Shown here: piece after piece, positions 35,133-43,964 of the stretch
Layout: each line of letters begins with the position of its first letter
How positions within the stretch are numbered: the stretch's first letter is position 1
Source of the DNA: JAQUOA01 sp037443785
Lineage (GTDB): Bacteria > Bacteroidota > Ignavibacteria > UBA10030 > UBA8401
Length of the DNA: 64,000 bases
Assembly: GCA_037443785.1 (NCBI GenBank)
Contig: JBBINR010000004.1
Span: 62,001 to 126,000 of the forward strand
Direction of reading: 5' to 3'
The notes under the pieces: model-generated
Seen by the model: the letters and a program-made list of their open reading frames with translations, nothing else
Told to the model about the DNA's origin: nothing
Database searches by the model: none
Position numbers and translations under genes: made by a program

Positions 35133-36757
35133 TGAGCCGGATGACAATCGATGCATGCAGACTCCATGGGTTTATATTTGATCGTTCGTTTTTGGTTAAT
35201 TATTGCCTCTTTATGACACTTTTCACATTTCACTGTTTCATGCTTCCCCGTTAGCGCAAAACGAGACTGTGAATTATGATCAAACAGTAATGCTTTCCAA
35301 TTTTTTTCCGAATGACATCGTTCGCATTTTGTAATGTTGTTGACTTCAAATTGCCGTGCATGGTGATCTTCGTGACAGCGATTGCACTCTTTGGGAAGTC
35401 CGACATACTGTGGAATTCCATTTTGAGATTTATGACATTGTGCACATTTCACTTCGGCATGTTTTCCTTTTAACGGAAAATTTGTCTTCTCGTGAGAAAA
35501 TTTCAGCTCATCCCATGCCTCTGTTCCATGACAGGTTTCGCATCCATTCGTCATTTTATTTTTAAACTGACCGTTGTGAACATCTTTGTGGCATGTCGTG
35601 CAGGCCAGATTCTCATTCCAATGAAATTGCTTCGTGCTTTTTGCGTTGACTTTTCCTTCAAGATGACATTTGCTGCAAGGAATTGCATTGTGTGCACCAG
35701 TTAATCGGAATCTCGACTTCTCGTGGTCAACGAGAGAATATTTTGACGGCACAAAACCTTTTTCAGAATGACACGCTTCGCAAGCGCCGCCATCGACTCG
35801 TGCATCGAATTGTTTTCCATGGGCATCGGCATGACAATCTTTACAAAACCGAAATTTCGTAATATGAAAACCGATTTCTCCGCTGGCATTTCGTGCCTTG
35901 GTATTTTTGGGATGACATTGTTCGCATTTGAGGGATGCATGTTTTCCTTTGAGAGGGAACTGCGTCGCTTCGTGATTGAATCCTGCGGTTTTCACCTGAT
36001 GCCATGAATCAGTGTTATGGCATTGTGAACATTCTTGTTTAAATTTTCCTTTATGGGGATCCGCATGACATGACTTGCACGAACCAAATTCAAGATGGGT
36101 GAATTGCGTCGCCGCTCCATTATCCCATGTCTTTTTATGACACTTTGCACATTCTACCTTCGTATGCGCTCCGGCCAATTTGAATTGCGCATTGTCGTGA
36201 GAAAATTTTCCAGCGGGTTTCCACGCATTCATTGTATGACAATTCAAGCACTCCACTTTAAACTGTCCACGGTGTTCGTCTTTATGACACGAAAAACATT
36301 CCGTCCCAAGTCCAAGATACGTTGATGATTTTCTTGGATTTGAAAGTGAAAGAATATCTTTGGCAGAAATCTTCCCTTTCGTATGACATTGTTCGCATTT
36401 CAGTGCGGCATGTTTTCCTTCAAGCTTATATCCTACCTGAGCGTGATCGAATGTTCCTTTGTCAAATCGAATCAATGTAAAATTTCTTCCATGATGCTCT
36501 TTATGGCATTCTACACACTGTTTACCTTTTAATGTCGCATGATATCCCTTATTTTTTTCCATGCGCACTTTAATCTCTTTATGACAGTTCAAACAATTGT
36601 CATTGGACAACGCCTTCCCCATCGTATGGCACTGCGTACAATTGTCAATCCCTTCCAATTCTTTATGCGCATTCGATAATTCACCGGGTGAAATTTGCGC
36701 AAACCCATTCCGGACTATCACCAGGAAAAAGAATATATACAGTGCATAGCGAATCAT
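35129..36757 (-). CDS. Periplasmic 20-heme cytochrome c
   Basis: 542 residues with signal MIRYALYIFFFLVIVRNGFAQ and 20 CXXCH motifs ending two residues before the C-terminus (CIDCHPAQ). A recurring unit reads F-x-H...F-x-L-x-G-x-H-x-x-x-x-C-x-x-CH, for example QFKLAGAHTKVECAKCH and RFALTGKHETVKCEKCH, followed by CxxCHxDxHxGQF. The unit resembles those of the 25-heme protein but the spacing is irregular. Rich in Lys, so basic, unlike the less charged 25-heme partner. It is preceded by the TPR gene with no gap and overlaps the 25-heme gene by four bases. Confidence 0.88.
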   Translation of the reverse strand: MIRYALYIFFFLVIVRNGFAQISPGELSNAHKELEGIDNCTQCHTMGKALSNDNCLNCHKEIKVRMEKNKGYHATLKGKQCVECHKEHHGRNFTLIRFDKGTFDHAQVGYKLEGKHAALKCEQCHTKGKISAKDILSLSNPRKSSTYLGLGTECFSCHKDEHRGQFKVECLNCHTMNAWKPAGKFSHDNAQFKLAGAHTKVECAKCHKKTWDNGAATQFTHLEFGSCKSCHADPHKGKFKQECSQCHNTDSWHQVKTAGFNHEATQFPLKGKHASLKCEQCHPKNTKARNASGEIGFHITKFRFCKDCHADAHGKQFDARVDGGACEACHSEKGFVPSKYSLVDHEKSRFRLTGAHNAIPCSKCHLEGKVNAKSTKQFHWNENLACTTCHKDVHNGQFKNKMTNGCETCHGTEAWDELKFSHEKTNFPLKGKHAEVKCAQCHKSQNGIPQYVGLPKECNRCHEDHHARQFEVNNITKCERCHSEKNWKALLFDHNSQSRFALTGKHETVKCEKCHKEAIINQKRTIKYKPMESACIDCHPAQ

Positions 36758-37348
36758 TTATTTCTTCTCCAACAAAGAATTATGTTCTCGTACCGTCTTT
36801 GCTTCATCACTGTTCGGATCGCGCTGAAGCAAAACATTCCACACGTTCATTGCTTCCGTTTTCTTCCCTTCTGTCGCGAGAATTGCTCCTTTGTTATAGA
36901 GCGCACGGGAATGATATTTATTGTTCTTTAATATCTTTTCCGTTGTTTGCAAAGCTTTCTCATAATTGTGGTCATTAAAATAACAAACCGATAGATCAAG
37001 CAACAAGGAATCATTGTGAGGCTGAAGAGATACCGCTTTTTCAAAATACACGATTGCCTCTTTATGCTGATGGCCATCCATCAATAATTGAGTAAGCATC
37101 TTAAGATGCGATACATTTGAAGAATTTTGTTCAATCGATTTTTTTAACTGGGTAACCTGTTCAGTAAACGCCGCCGCTACATTTGCTTTCGATGGAGCTA
37201 AAAATTCTCCTGCGTTGGGTTCGGTTGACGGCTGGTCATGTTTTTCGGTTTTAACGAAATGAGGCGTATTACGGAACAAAATGATATAAAAAGCACCTGC
37301 CACAATCAGCACAATAGCGACTATTTTTACACTCTTATTGATGATCAT
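36758..37348 (-). CDS. Membrane-anchored TPR protein
   Basis: 196 residues from ATG 37348. One N-terminal helix (VKIVAIVLIVAGAFYIILF) then a periplasmic part with three TPR-like repeats (KEAIVYFEKAVSLQPHNDSL, EKALQTTEKILKNNKYHSRA, TEAMNVWNVLLQRDPNSDEA). The build is like NrfG/CcmH/CycH proteins that hold apocytochrome for heme ligation, and it sits in front of three very heme-rich cytochromes, so a maturation or assembly role is reasonable inference. Its ATG lies 2 bases after the stop of the upstream membrane protein. A TTG at 37354 is also in frame. Confidence 0.75.
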   Translation of the reverse strand: MIINKSVKIVAIVLIVAGAFYIILFRNTPHFVKTEKHDQPSTEPNAGEFLAPSKANVAAAFTEQVTQLKKSIEQNSSNVSHLKMLTQLLMDGHQHKEAIVYFEKAVSLQPHNDSLLLDLSVCYFNDHNYEKALQTTEKILKNNKYHSRALYNKGAILATEGKKTEAMNVWNVLLQRDPNSDEAKTVREHNSLLEKK

Positions 37349-37350
37349 AT

Positions 37351-38226
37351 TCAAAATATCCAGGTGTATCCGAATGCAATAGCGACACCGATGTGCACAA
37401 ACAGGATAATAAACATGATGATTGTGAAAGGAAGATGGATTACATGCCAGTAATGAAAATAAAACTTTAATTGTTCAAGAAACTGAATACGCCGCGTCAA
37501 TTTAATGCGTTCGCTGGCAATCATAGCAATTTTGTGGATTGTCGATCGATCGACCGAATGCTTGTGCAGATGACGCACAATATTGTTTATCCGATGGTGA
37601 AGTGTCAAATCTCCAACAATAAAAAAAAGGAGAAGTGAAAAGATTGATTTTGAATTCCTATGTTTCGGAGAAGCAAGAGCATCAATTTTTTTAACGTCAA
37701 TTTCATCTAATCCATATTCTTCGACCAATTGCAGCCGGAAGTATGAATTCGATTCCTCAAGTTCCTTGATGCTCAATTCATTTCCTTGAATTCCTTTCGG
37801 GATTTGGACATACAGGTACCTGCCAACTATGCCGCTAAGAGCAACTGCCGTCATACTCCAGAAACTTACGGCAACGATTCCTCCGAATTTAAATGTTGTG
37901 TGGAATAAGACAAGAAGCGGTCCCACAAGACATAAAAAAATGTGAAATTCCAGAAAATGTTTAATTTTGCCAATTTGATTGAATGCACGAATTCTTTTTC
38001 GAGAAGAATATGTTGCAACACCAATGATAATCATCGCTGTGCCGATTATACCATACCCATGACCTTCTATACCGCTCGGTTTCAATTCATCGTACCGGGG
38101 ATGAAATGGACGTTCTTCGAATGAAAGGAAATAATAATCGTAATTGCGTAATGCAATTGTTAGAACGGCTACACTGCCAACTAAAAATAAGAATCCAAGA
38201 AAAATCTGATGAGCATGTTTCTTCAT
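37351..38226 (-). CDS. Cytochrome-b-like integral membrane protein, first gene of unit B
   Basis: 291 residues with five or so transmembrane helices (about 8-25, 57-72, 94-110, 118-135, 265-288) and a charged central cytoplasmic or periplasmic loop (145-235). His residues lie in membrane segments HIFLCLVGPLLVLFHTTF and HYWHVIHLPFTIIMF...FVHIG, as expected for bis-His heme b. No exact family is recognised; ferric-reductase-like or succinate-dehydrogenase-like b-type cytochromes are possible comparisons. As the only multi-span protein of unit B it is the natural link to the quinone pool or the cytoplasmic side. Confidence 0.65.
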   Translation of the reverse strand: MKKHAHQIFLGFLFLVGSVAVLTIALRNYDYYFLSFEERPFHPRYDELKPSGIEGHGYGIIGTAMIIIGVATYSSRKRIRAFNQIGKIKHFLEFHIFLCLVGPLLVLFHTTFKFGGIVAVSFWSMTAVALSGIVGRYLYVQIPKGIQGNELSIKELEESNSYFRLQLVEEYGLDEIDVKKIDALASPKHRNSKSIFSLLLFFIVGDLTLHHRINNIVRHLHKHSVDRSTIHKIAMIASERIKLTRRIQFLEQLKFYFHYWHVIHLPFTIIMFIILFVHIGVAIAFGYTWIF

Positions 38227-38465
38227 GTAATCCAGTTATTGAAGAATAAGTTTACTTTATACACAATTAATAATACGCATTTCGGACAAAATTTAAAATA
38301 CGCTAGATCACTTATTTTGCAGCAATTAAGAGGGTTTTGTCTTTATTCTTTTTTCACACAAGGCATAAGCTGTTGCAATTTTTTACAATGAATTAAAAAA
38401 TCTTATGACTCGTAAAAATACCAGGCAGTGGAAAAAATTTATTTTTGTGATTGTGTCAATTGAAG
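38227..38465. other. AT-rich spacer upstream of cytochrome unit B
   Basis: 239 bases between the first gene of unit B and the first tRNA. It is very AT-rich and must hold the unit B promoter on the minus strand. A TAAATTTTG-like box occurs near 38290-38300 but its spacing does not match the Bacteroidota consensus, so no promoter is called. No gene is seen. Confidence 0.35.
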
Positions 38466-38539
38466 TACACCCGTCGGGATTTGAACCCGAAACCTTCAGC
38501 TTCGGAGGCTGACGCTCTATCCAGTTGAGCTACGGGTGC
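38466..38539 (-). tRNA. tRNA-Arg (anticodon CCG)
   Basis: Read on the minus strand: acceptor GCACCCG, D-arm AGCTCAACTGGATAGAGC, anticodon stem TCAGC with loop CTCCGAA, T-arm with GGTTCAAATCC, 3' CGGGTGT plus discriminator A. The middle of the loop is CCG, reading codon CGG. Acceptor pair 1-72 is G-U and CCA is not encoded. It is the downstream member of a pair of tRNA-Arg genes with 89 bases between them. Confidence 0.93.
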
Positions 38540-38628
38540 ATGGTTTTTTCACACTCAATTACAAAATCCTTTTAGGATTGTGCGACGAGTACGAAGAGCT
38601 TAAAAGCAGAAGTTGGATAAAGTTTTTG

Positions 38629-38702
38629 TACACCCGGAGGGACTTGAACCCCCAACCCTCAGATTCGAAGTCTGATGCTCTATCCAGTTGAGCTACGGGT
38701 GC
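38629..38702 (-). tRNA. tRNA-Arg (anticodon TCG)
   Basis: Minus strand: acceptor GCACCCG, D-arm identical to the neighbouring tRNA, anticodon stem TCAGA with loop CTTCGAA, T-arm GGGGGTTCAAGTCCC, 3' CGGGTGT plus A. Anticodon TCG reads CGA and probably other CGN codons. The D-arm identity with the CCG isoacceptor points to tandem duplication. No CCA encoded. Confidence 0.93.
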
Positions 38703-38854
38703 GAGATATTGAAATTATGCGTTTACGGAATATTCGTTTGGATTGAATTCTGTATTCGTTAAATTTAATAGTAAGAAAAAATTGAGTTAATTTCAATGAC
38801 GAATATTATGCTGAAAGTTGAACACAACGCTGGTATTATCGCAACAATGGAGAA

Positions 38855-39499
38855 ATGTTGAACACAATAATTTGTCATCGTTCAGAGATAACTTCCATTG
38901 ATAATGTAGAAAAAGAATATTTCCAGAGTGTCGATTATAACGAGAAGCTGCAATTTGCAGACGGAAGCCCATCACCGAACTCAATTCGGACACAAGTTCG
39001 CTTGGAGTATTCTGATTCGATGCTGTTTGTTTTGTTCAATGGAAACTATGAACAATTAAATTTATCCGATACGCTTTACCGTGATTCTTCAACGGGGAAA
39101 ACGATGAAACTATGGAAACATGCGGACGTTGTTGAAGTGTTTGTGGGACCCGATGCAAGGCACACAAAACGATACAAAGAATTTCAAGTATCACCCGATG
39201 GAGCTTGGCTGGACATTGAGCAAGACCGAATGTTGTCAAAAAAATCAAATCACTTTTGGCGCTCAGGTTTTCGTTCGCATTCAATCATTGATGAGCAAGA
39301 GAAAAAATGGTACGCCGGTTTTGCTATTCCGTGGATCTGCTTAGGTGAATCTTTTCATAGAGAGAGATTGTGGCATATTAATCTTTATCGCGCAAAAGCA
39401 GAAGAACACGGACTCGAATTACAATCATGGTGTGCAACGGGATATGGCGATCACTGTTTTCATCGTCCCGAAAAATTCGGAGCAATAGTCTTTCGCTAG
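38855..39499 (+). CDS. Carbohydrate-binding family 9-like (CBM9-like) domain protein
   Basis: 214 residues, essentially a single beta-sandwich domain: a VRLEYSDSMLFVLFNGNYEQ core, KLWKHADVVEVFVGPDARHTKRYKEF with the typical D-x-VEVF-x-x-P segment, then FQVSPDG, WYAGFAIPW and LWHINLYRA. These match CBM9-like domains found in many Bacteroidota as stand-alone proteins or fused to enzymes. No signal peptide is evident, so it may be cytoplasmic or its start may be different. Ligand unknown. It is convergent with the sensor kinase gene, 15 bp apart. Confidence 0.78.
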   Translation: MLNTIICHRSEITSIDNVEKEYFQSVDYNEKLQFADGSPSPNSIRTQVRLEYSDSMLFVLFNGNYEQLNLSDTLYRDSSTGKTMKLWKHADVVEVFVGPDARHTKRYKEFQVSPDGAWLDIEQDRMLSKKSNHFWRSGFRSHSIIDEQEKKWYAGFAIPWICLGESFHRERLWHINLYRAKAEEHGLELQSWCATGYGDHCFHRPEKFGAIVFR

Positions 39500-39514
39500 T
39501 CTCTGTTTCGATAA

Positions 39515-41377
39515 CTACTCGGCCATTGACGGAAGAGAAAAATAAAACGTTGCCCCCTCATTCTCTTTTCCTTCTGCCCAAATTTTCCCCCCATGCCGCT
39601 GAATAATCCTTTGAACAATTGCCAACCCAACACCGCTCCCTTCAAAATCTTCTTTCGTGTGCAGCCTCTGGAAAACTCCAAAGAGCTTCGATTGATATTC
39701 CGGATTAAACCCGATGCCGGAATCTTTGACAAAATAAGTGGTAAAACCATTTTCTTGCAAACTGTCGATTTCTATTTTTCGTTCTTTACTCTTCGACGTA
39801 TATTTTACGGCATTAGAAATTAAATTTGTCCAGACTTGTTTCATTAATCCAGCATCGCCCATAACATCCGGAAGAGGATGAACACTAAATGAAATATTTT
39901 TCCGATCTGCCTCCGGTACCACTTCATCATACATTGAAACAGCAAGGGACGCCATCTCAATGCGAGAGAAATTCAATTCTGTTCTTGTTGAACGAGAAAG
40001 ATCGAGTAAACCTGATATCAGTTCATCCATTCTACTTGTACTATCTCGAATAATAGTCACCAATCTTTTCCCTTCATCATCAAACAGGTGAGAATAATCA
40101 TCGGACAGTATCTGAGCAAATCCATCAATCGCACGTAATGGCGACCGAAGATCATGGGAAACAGAATACGAGAACGCTTCCAATTCCCTATTCGCTGATT
40201 CAAGCTGTGCCGTTCGTTGTTGAATGCGCTGTTCAAGATTTTTATTGAGTAACTGAATTTCCACTTCTGCCCGTATACGTTCGGTCATGTCGTTGCACAC
40301 TACCAAGATCACGATGTTGTTGTTTGCATCTTTCATTGCATAGGCAACTTCATTCACCATTAAAATACTTCCATTCTTATGAACTTTTCGAAATTCCCCA
40401 TGCATGACTGTCCCAATATTTTGGACACAATCATCGATGATTTTTTTTGCTCTCCTGACATCTTCAGCCACAAACAATGAGAGCACTGAAGTTCCGAGTA
40501 ATTGTTTGGGTTTAAAACCAAGATGTTCCGTCACTAATTTACTAATTGATTGAATCGTTCCATTGCTGTCCAACGTAAAGTACATTACGGGGCTATTTTC
40601 ATACAGTGCCCTAAATTTTTCTTCGCTGTCGCGGATAAGCGCATTTTGTTTCCCAATTTGTTCCATCGCTGCGTTAAATGCATTGCTCACAACTCCGACT
40701 TCATTATTCATGACAATTGGAATGGGAATCGAAAACTCACTTGTTCCCATTCGTTCCACTCCATCCAACAATAGTTTTAATTGTCGAAGAATACTGTACG
40801 AAAGTCCGAAGGCAAACAATGTTCCTATGAGTATGGCCGCAAGTGTATACAAAATTCCCTGACGATTGACATATTCGATATGTAAACGATTTTCCGTAAG
40901 ATTTTCCGCAACTCGCGCCCATCCCAATAATGTTTCGTTGGCAAAAATCGGTACGGCTGTTTCAACATTATCGTCCGTGGAAAAAAGTACAACAGCCGTC
41001 TGAGGTCCTTTGAGAAGATTAACACTGATTGAGTCTTGCAAATACATTCCGACTTTAGTTTGGTCCGTATGACTCATCACATGCCCATCCGGATCAATTA
41101 CCATAGCGTATAATATTGACTTATCTTTCGAAAAAGCCTGCATCACCTCCTGTAGTCCAACAAGATCATCCGACCGAAGCCACTCTTCACTGCTCGTCGC
41201 GAGCAGCATTGTCTGGAACATCGTCTCCCGATTTGTTTTTTCAGTTAAGAAAGCCTTTTGACGATGTGTAAGATCGTAGACAAAGATCGTCATCAAAACC
41301 AAATGCACCATTGCTACACCAATAATCAATTGCCGACGAATAGATTTCCCAATAATCCACGAAAGAGCATTTAGCAT
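39515..41377 (-). CDS. Sensor histidine kinase with extracytoplasmic, HAMP and PAS domains
   Basis: 620 residues. Transmembrane helix 1 (about 18-36), a periplasmic sensing domain (37-165), helix 2 (about 174-192), HAMP, PAS (about 255-375, EEKFRALYENSPVMYFTLD), a coiled coil, then HisKA with SVSHDLRSPLRAIDGFAQ and the ATPase with NLISNAVKYT (N box), DSGIGF and GSGVGLAIV (G boxes). It shares one base with the stop of the preceding PhnD-like lipoprotein gene (TAATG). No response regulator is in the window next to it, so the phosphoryl acceptor is elsewhere. The ligand is presumably delivered by the PhnD-like protein. Confidence 0.92.
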   Translation of the reverse strand: MLNALSWIIGKSIRRQLIIGVAMVHLVLMTIFVYDLTHRQKAFLTEKTNRETMFQTMLLATSSEEWLRSDDLVGLQEVMQAFSKDKSILYAMVIDPDGHVMSHTDQTKVGMYLQDSISVNLLKGPQTAVVLFSTDDNVETAVPIFANETLLGWARVAENLTENRLHIEYVNRQGILYTLAAILIGTLFAFGLSYSILRQLKLLLDGVERMGTSEFSIPIPIVMNNEVGVVSNAFNAAMEQIGKQNALIRDSEEKFRALYENSPVMYFTLDSNGTIQSISKLVTEHLGFKPKQLLGTSVLSLFVAEDVRRAKKIIDDCVQNIGTVMHGEFRKVHKNGSILMVNEVAYAMKDANNNIVILVVCNDMTERIRAEVEIQLLNKNLEQRIQQRTAQLESANRELEAFSYSVSHDLRSPLRAIDGFAQILSDDYSHLFDDEGKRLVTIIRDSTSRMDELISGLLDLSRSTRTELNFSRIEMASLAVSMYDEVVPEADRKNISFSVHPLPDVMGDAGLMKQVWTNLISNAVKYTSKSKERKIEIDSLQENGFTTYFVKDSGIGFNPEYQSKLFGVFQRLHTKEDFEGSGVGLAIVQRIIQRHGGKIWAEGKENEGATFYFSLPSMAE

Positions 41378-42315
41378 TAATTTTTCCCCCCTACGGCGGG
41401 CAATGAACCGAATTGTTTCTGATATTTTTTCAGAAAATTGTTTACGGTTGTCACATATTCTTTTTCAGAAATCTCAACAAAACGAGAAAGGTTTATTTTT
41501 TTTAGAATAGTTTTCCCTTCGTCTGTTGTGTGCAAAGAAAATAGTGCGTTTGAAAATATGTTTACATGGCTTTTAGGAATATCATTCCTCACGACCAGTC
41601 CATTATTGATCAGTGGATCGGTCTTCCATTGAACTTTAAGTTCCTGCGCAATCTCCGGATGCTCTGATGCAAATGATTCCCACGGAGGCGGCCATGTACA
41701 TCCGGCTTTCGTTTTTCCCATATAGACATTCATAATAGAAGATTCTTGTGAACCGACATACCTGCACTCTGCATCTTTTTCTACATTAAGCCCTTTCATT
41801 TTCAAAAAGTATTTCGGCATCATCGCTGCGGCAAGCGCTGTTTTTGAAGGGAAACTAATCGCCGCTCCACGTAAATCTTCAACGGACTTTATTGTACTAT
41901 CTTCGTGAACAATAATAATTCCATAAAATCGGCTGTCATCCCCCATTTTCCCGAAAATAGTGTAGCCGTACAGAATTGTCTGAACACTTTGATATGGATT
42001 CGGCAAGGCAAAATGGAACTTACGTTCAAAAAGTTTTTGCTCGAACGAATTATAATCGCGTGACGCTTCTAACCGAACCGAAAATTCAGTTGTCGATTTA
42101 TTGATGTAATCGACAAGAGGTTGATACACCTCAAAAAATCGTGAAGGATTATGCAAAGGATGGACAGCAAAAATATATTCAGGAACGGTTCCGTGAATCG
42201 TCGAAGTTTTTCCATACAACGGTGTGTACTGCTGTTTGCTGCTCTTCGAACAGCAAGCAAAAAAAAGGATACCGATCGCCAGAGTTACACGGAACAACTT
42301 TGAAGAATGAACCAT
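41377..42315 (-). CDS. PhnD-like periplasmic binding lipoprotein linked to the sensor kinase
   Basis: 312 residues with lipobox LFFACCS. The mature part fits the phosphate/phosphite/phosphonate binding-protein group (PhnD, type 2 periplasmic binding fold): FFEVYQPLVDYINK, FHFALPNPYQ, VEDLRGAAISFPSKTALAAAMMPK and a C-terminal lobe. There is no ABC permease or ATPase beside it. Pairing with a histidine kinase by overlapping genes suggests it senses rather than imports; known precedents exist where PhnD-like proteins partner kinases. The ligand could be a phosphonate, phosphite or another small anion. Confidence 0.82.
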   Translation of the reverse strand: MVHSSKLFRVTLAIGILFFACCSKSSKQQYTPLYGKTSTIHGTVPEYIFAVHPLHNPSRFFEVYQPLVDYINKSTTEFSVRLEASRDYNSFEQKLFERKFHFALPNPYQSVQTILYGYTIFGKMGDDSRFYGIIIVHEDSTIKSVEDLRGAAISFPSKTALAAAMMPKYFLKMKGLNVEKDAECRYVGSQESSIMNVYMGKTKAGCTWPPPWESFASEHPEIAQELKVQWKTDPLINNGLVVRNDIPKSHVNIFSNALFSLHTTDEGKTILKKINLSRFVEISEKEYVTTVNNFLKKYQKQFGSLPAVGGKN

Positions 42316-42766
42316 TGCGACACCTCAGTTCATTATCTGGGAAGATACTCACTCAATAAAATTTTCTTATCACTTGACGGAATATTCCCATCACCATGAA
42401 TAATTAAGTCAACAACTTTTTTAACATTTGGGGAGGTATCAATGAGTGTGAAAAAAACTACCGGGATACTGACAGATCGAACCAGTTTTTGATTTCGAAG
42501 GAATAATTTCATACACCAGTTCCTACGATGTTCAGTTGCGCACTTTGTGCACTGAGAAAATTTTCGACCTCAGCAAACGAAATACGTGTAGGATGACAAG
42601 TTAGACTGTATAGATCCTAGAATGATTAGCATCTATCACAACGTTAAGGTAGGTATGAATGAAAAGAAAAACAATATGAAACCGATGTCAATCGTCAACA
42701 AACAGACTATTCCGTCTGCTATAATGTTTTTTGAAATTACAGAATATTTGTGAATCTCAAATATTG
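42316..42766. other. Spacer upstream of the PhnD-like/kinase operon, with one short ORF
   Basis: 451 bases between the PhnD-like gene start and the end of the aldo/keto reductase gene. It must contain the minus-strand promoter of the sensor operon. The plus strand has a strong SD (GGGGAGG, 42430-42436) five bases before ATG 42442, opening a 16-codon ORF (42442-42492, MSVKKTTGILTDRTSF). This may be a gene remnant, a small peptide or chance. No RNA gene or terminator is obvious. Confidence 0.4.
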
Positions 42767-43762
42767 TTATGAATTTAATATTGAATCTATCGTTTGTTCC
42801 TCTTCATGCGCAAATGATGAAGTTTTTAATATTCCCAGTGCATCTTCGATTTGCGCAACACGGCTTGCTCCAATAAGAACTGAAGTCACTTCAGGTTTAC
42901 GCACTACCCACGCAAGCGCCATTTGTGCTAACGTTTGTCCACGTTTCTTCGCAAGATCATTTAAGCGGCGGATCTTCGATACTCTTTCTTCCGTCACATG
43001 CTCTGGTCGCAAAAATCCGTTCGGCTTTCCTGCGCGAGAATCAGAAGGAATCCCGTGAAGATATCTATCCGTCAGTAAACCTTGAGCAAGCGGAGAAAAT
43101 GGAATGCATCCCATTCCTTCTTCGTTCAGTGTTCGCAGTAAATCTTTTTCTACCCAGCGTTCAAACATGTTGTATTTTGGCTGGTGAATAAGGCACGGGG
43201 TTCCAAGTGACCGGAGTATTTGAGCCGCTTTGCGAGTATCATCCGCACCGTAATTTGAAATGCCGACATACAATGCTTTTCCGCTTCGCACAATTTGATC
43301 AAGTGCACCCATGGTTTCTTCAAGCGGTGTGTTCGGATCGAACCGATGACTATAAAAAATATCGACATACTCTAATCCCATTCGCTTCAGGCTTTGATCA
43401 AGGCTGGCAATCAAATATTTTCTCGAGCCCCACTCGCCGTACGGGCCCGGCCACATCAGATATCCGGCTTTAGATGAAATAATAAGTTCATCTCTGTACG
43501 GAAGTAAATCCTCCTCGAGTATTTTCCCAAAATTTTTCTCTGCAGTTCCCGGCGGCGGACCATAATTATTGGCGAGATCAAAATGTGTGATGCCATGATC
43601 GAAAGCATAATGAATCATTGCTCGTGAATTTCCGAGATCATCAACATCGCCAAAATTGTGCCACAAACCGAGTGATACGAGCGGAAGTTTCAATCCGCTT
43701 CGTCCAATTCTATTATATCGCATTGACTCGTAGCGATTTTCAGCAGCAACATATTTTTTCAT
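42767..43762 (-). CDS. Aldo/keto reductase, YghZ/L-glyceraldehyde 3-phosphate reductase-like
   Basis: 331 residues from ATG 43762; an in-frame extension upstream to 44008 crosses a terminator and the rhodanese gene, so it is rejected. The TIM-barrel tetrad is visible: Asp and Tyr in FDLANNYGPPPG, Lys in ISSKAGY and His in YSHRFDP. Additional NADP-binding segments (SNYG and VLIGASRVAQIEDAL) are typical of the YghZ/Kv-beta branch. Members reduce aldehydes such as methylglyoxal or L-glyceraldehyde 3-phosphate; exact substrate here is unproven. Confidence 0.9.
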   Translation of the reverse strand: MKKYVAAENRYESMRYNRIGRSGLKLPLVSLGLWHNFGDVDDLGNSRAMIHYAFDHGITHFDLANNYGPPPGTAEKNFGKILEEDLLPYRDELIISSKAGYLMWPGPYGEWGSRKYLIASLDQSLKRMGLEYVDIFYSHRFDPNTPLEETMGALDQIVRSGKALYVGISNYGADDTRKAAQILRSLGTPCLIHQPKYNMFERWVEKDLLRTLNEEGMGCIPFSPLAQGLLTDRYLHGIPSDSRAGKPNGFLRPEHVTEERVSKIRRLNDLAKKRGQTLAQMALAWVVRKPEVTSVLIGASRVAQIEDALGILKTSSFAHEEEQTIDSILNS

Positions 43763-43916
43763 ACTACGCTCTTTAGATTTGATTAGAATAAATACTGGGG
43801 ATATTTTTTTCGTGTGTGAAAAAGGTATAAGAAAAACAGTAAAGAAACAACGATGAATAGCGATAGGAATTAGAATATAAGGTCGCGACGACTTAATAAT
43901 CTTTTCGTTTAAAATC

Positions 43917-43943
43917 AAAAACTCCGGTTTTCCCGGAGTTTTT
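43917..43943 (-). terminator. Bidirectional terminator downstream of the rhodanese gene
   Basis: Perfect 11-bp stem aaaaactccgg (43917-43927) / ccggagttttt (43933-43943) with loop ttttc. A/T tracts on both sides let it work in either direction; on the minus strand it ends the rhodanese unit 21 bases after its stop. Confidence 0.8.
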
Positions 43944-43964
43944 GACATTAGATTCAATGGACGG

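Noticed and set aside
38350..38400. Riboswitch-like sequence in the spacer upstream of unit B
   Set aside because: Only AT-rich runs and a few short complementary words; no conserved core or terminator/antiterminator pair could be drawn.
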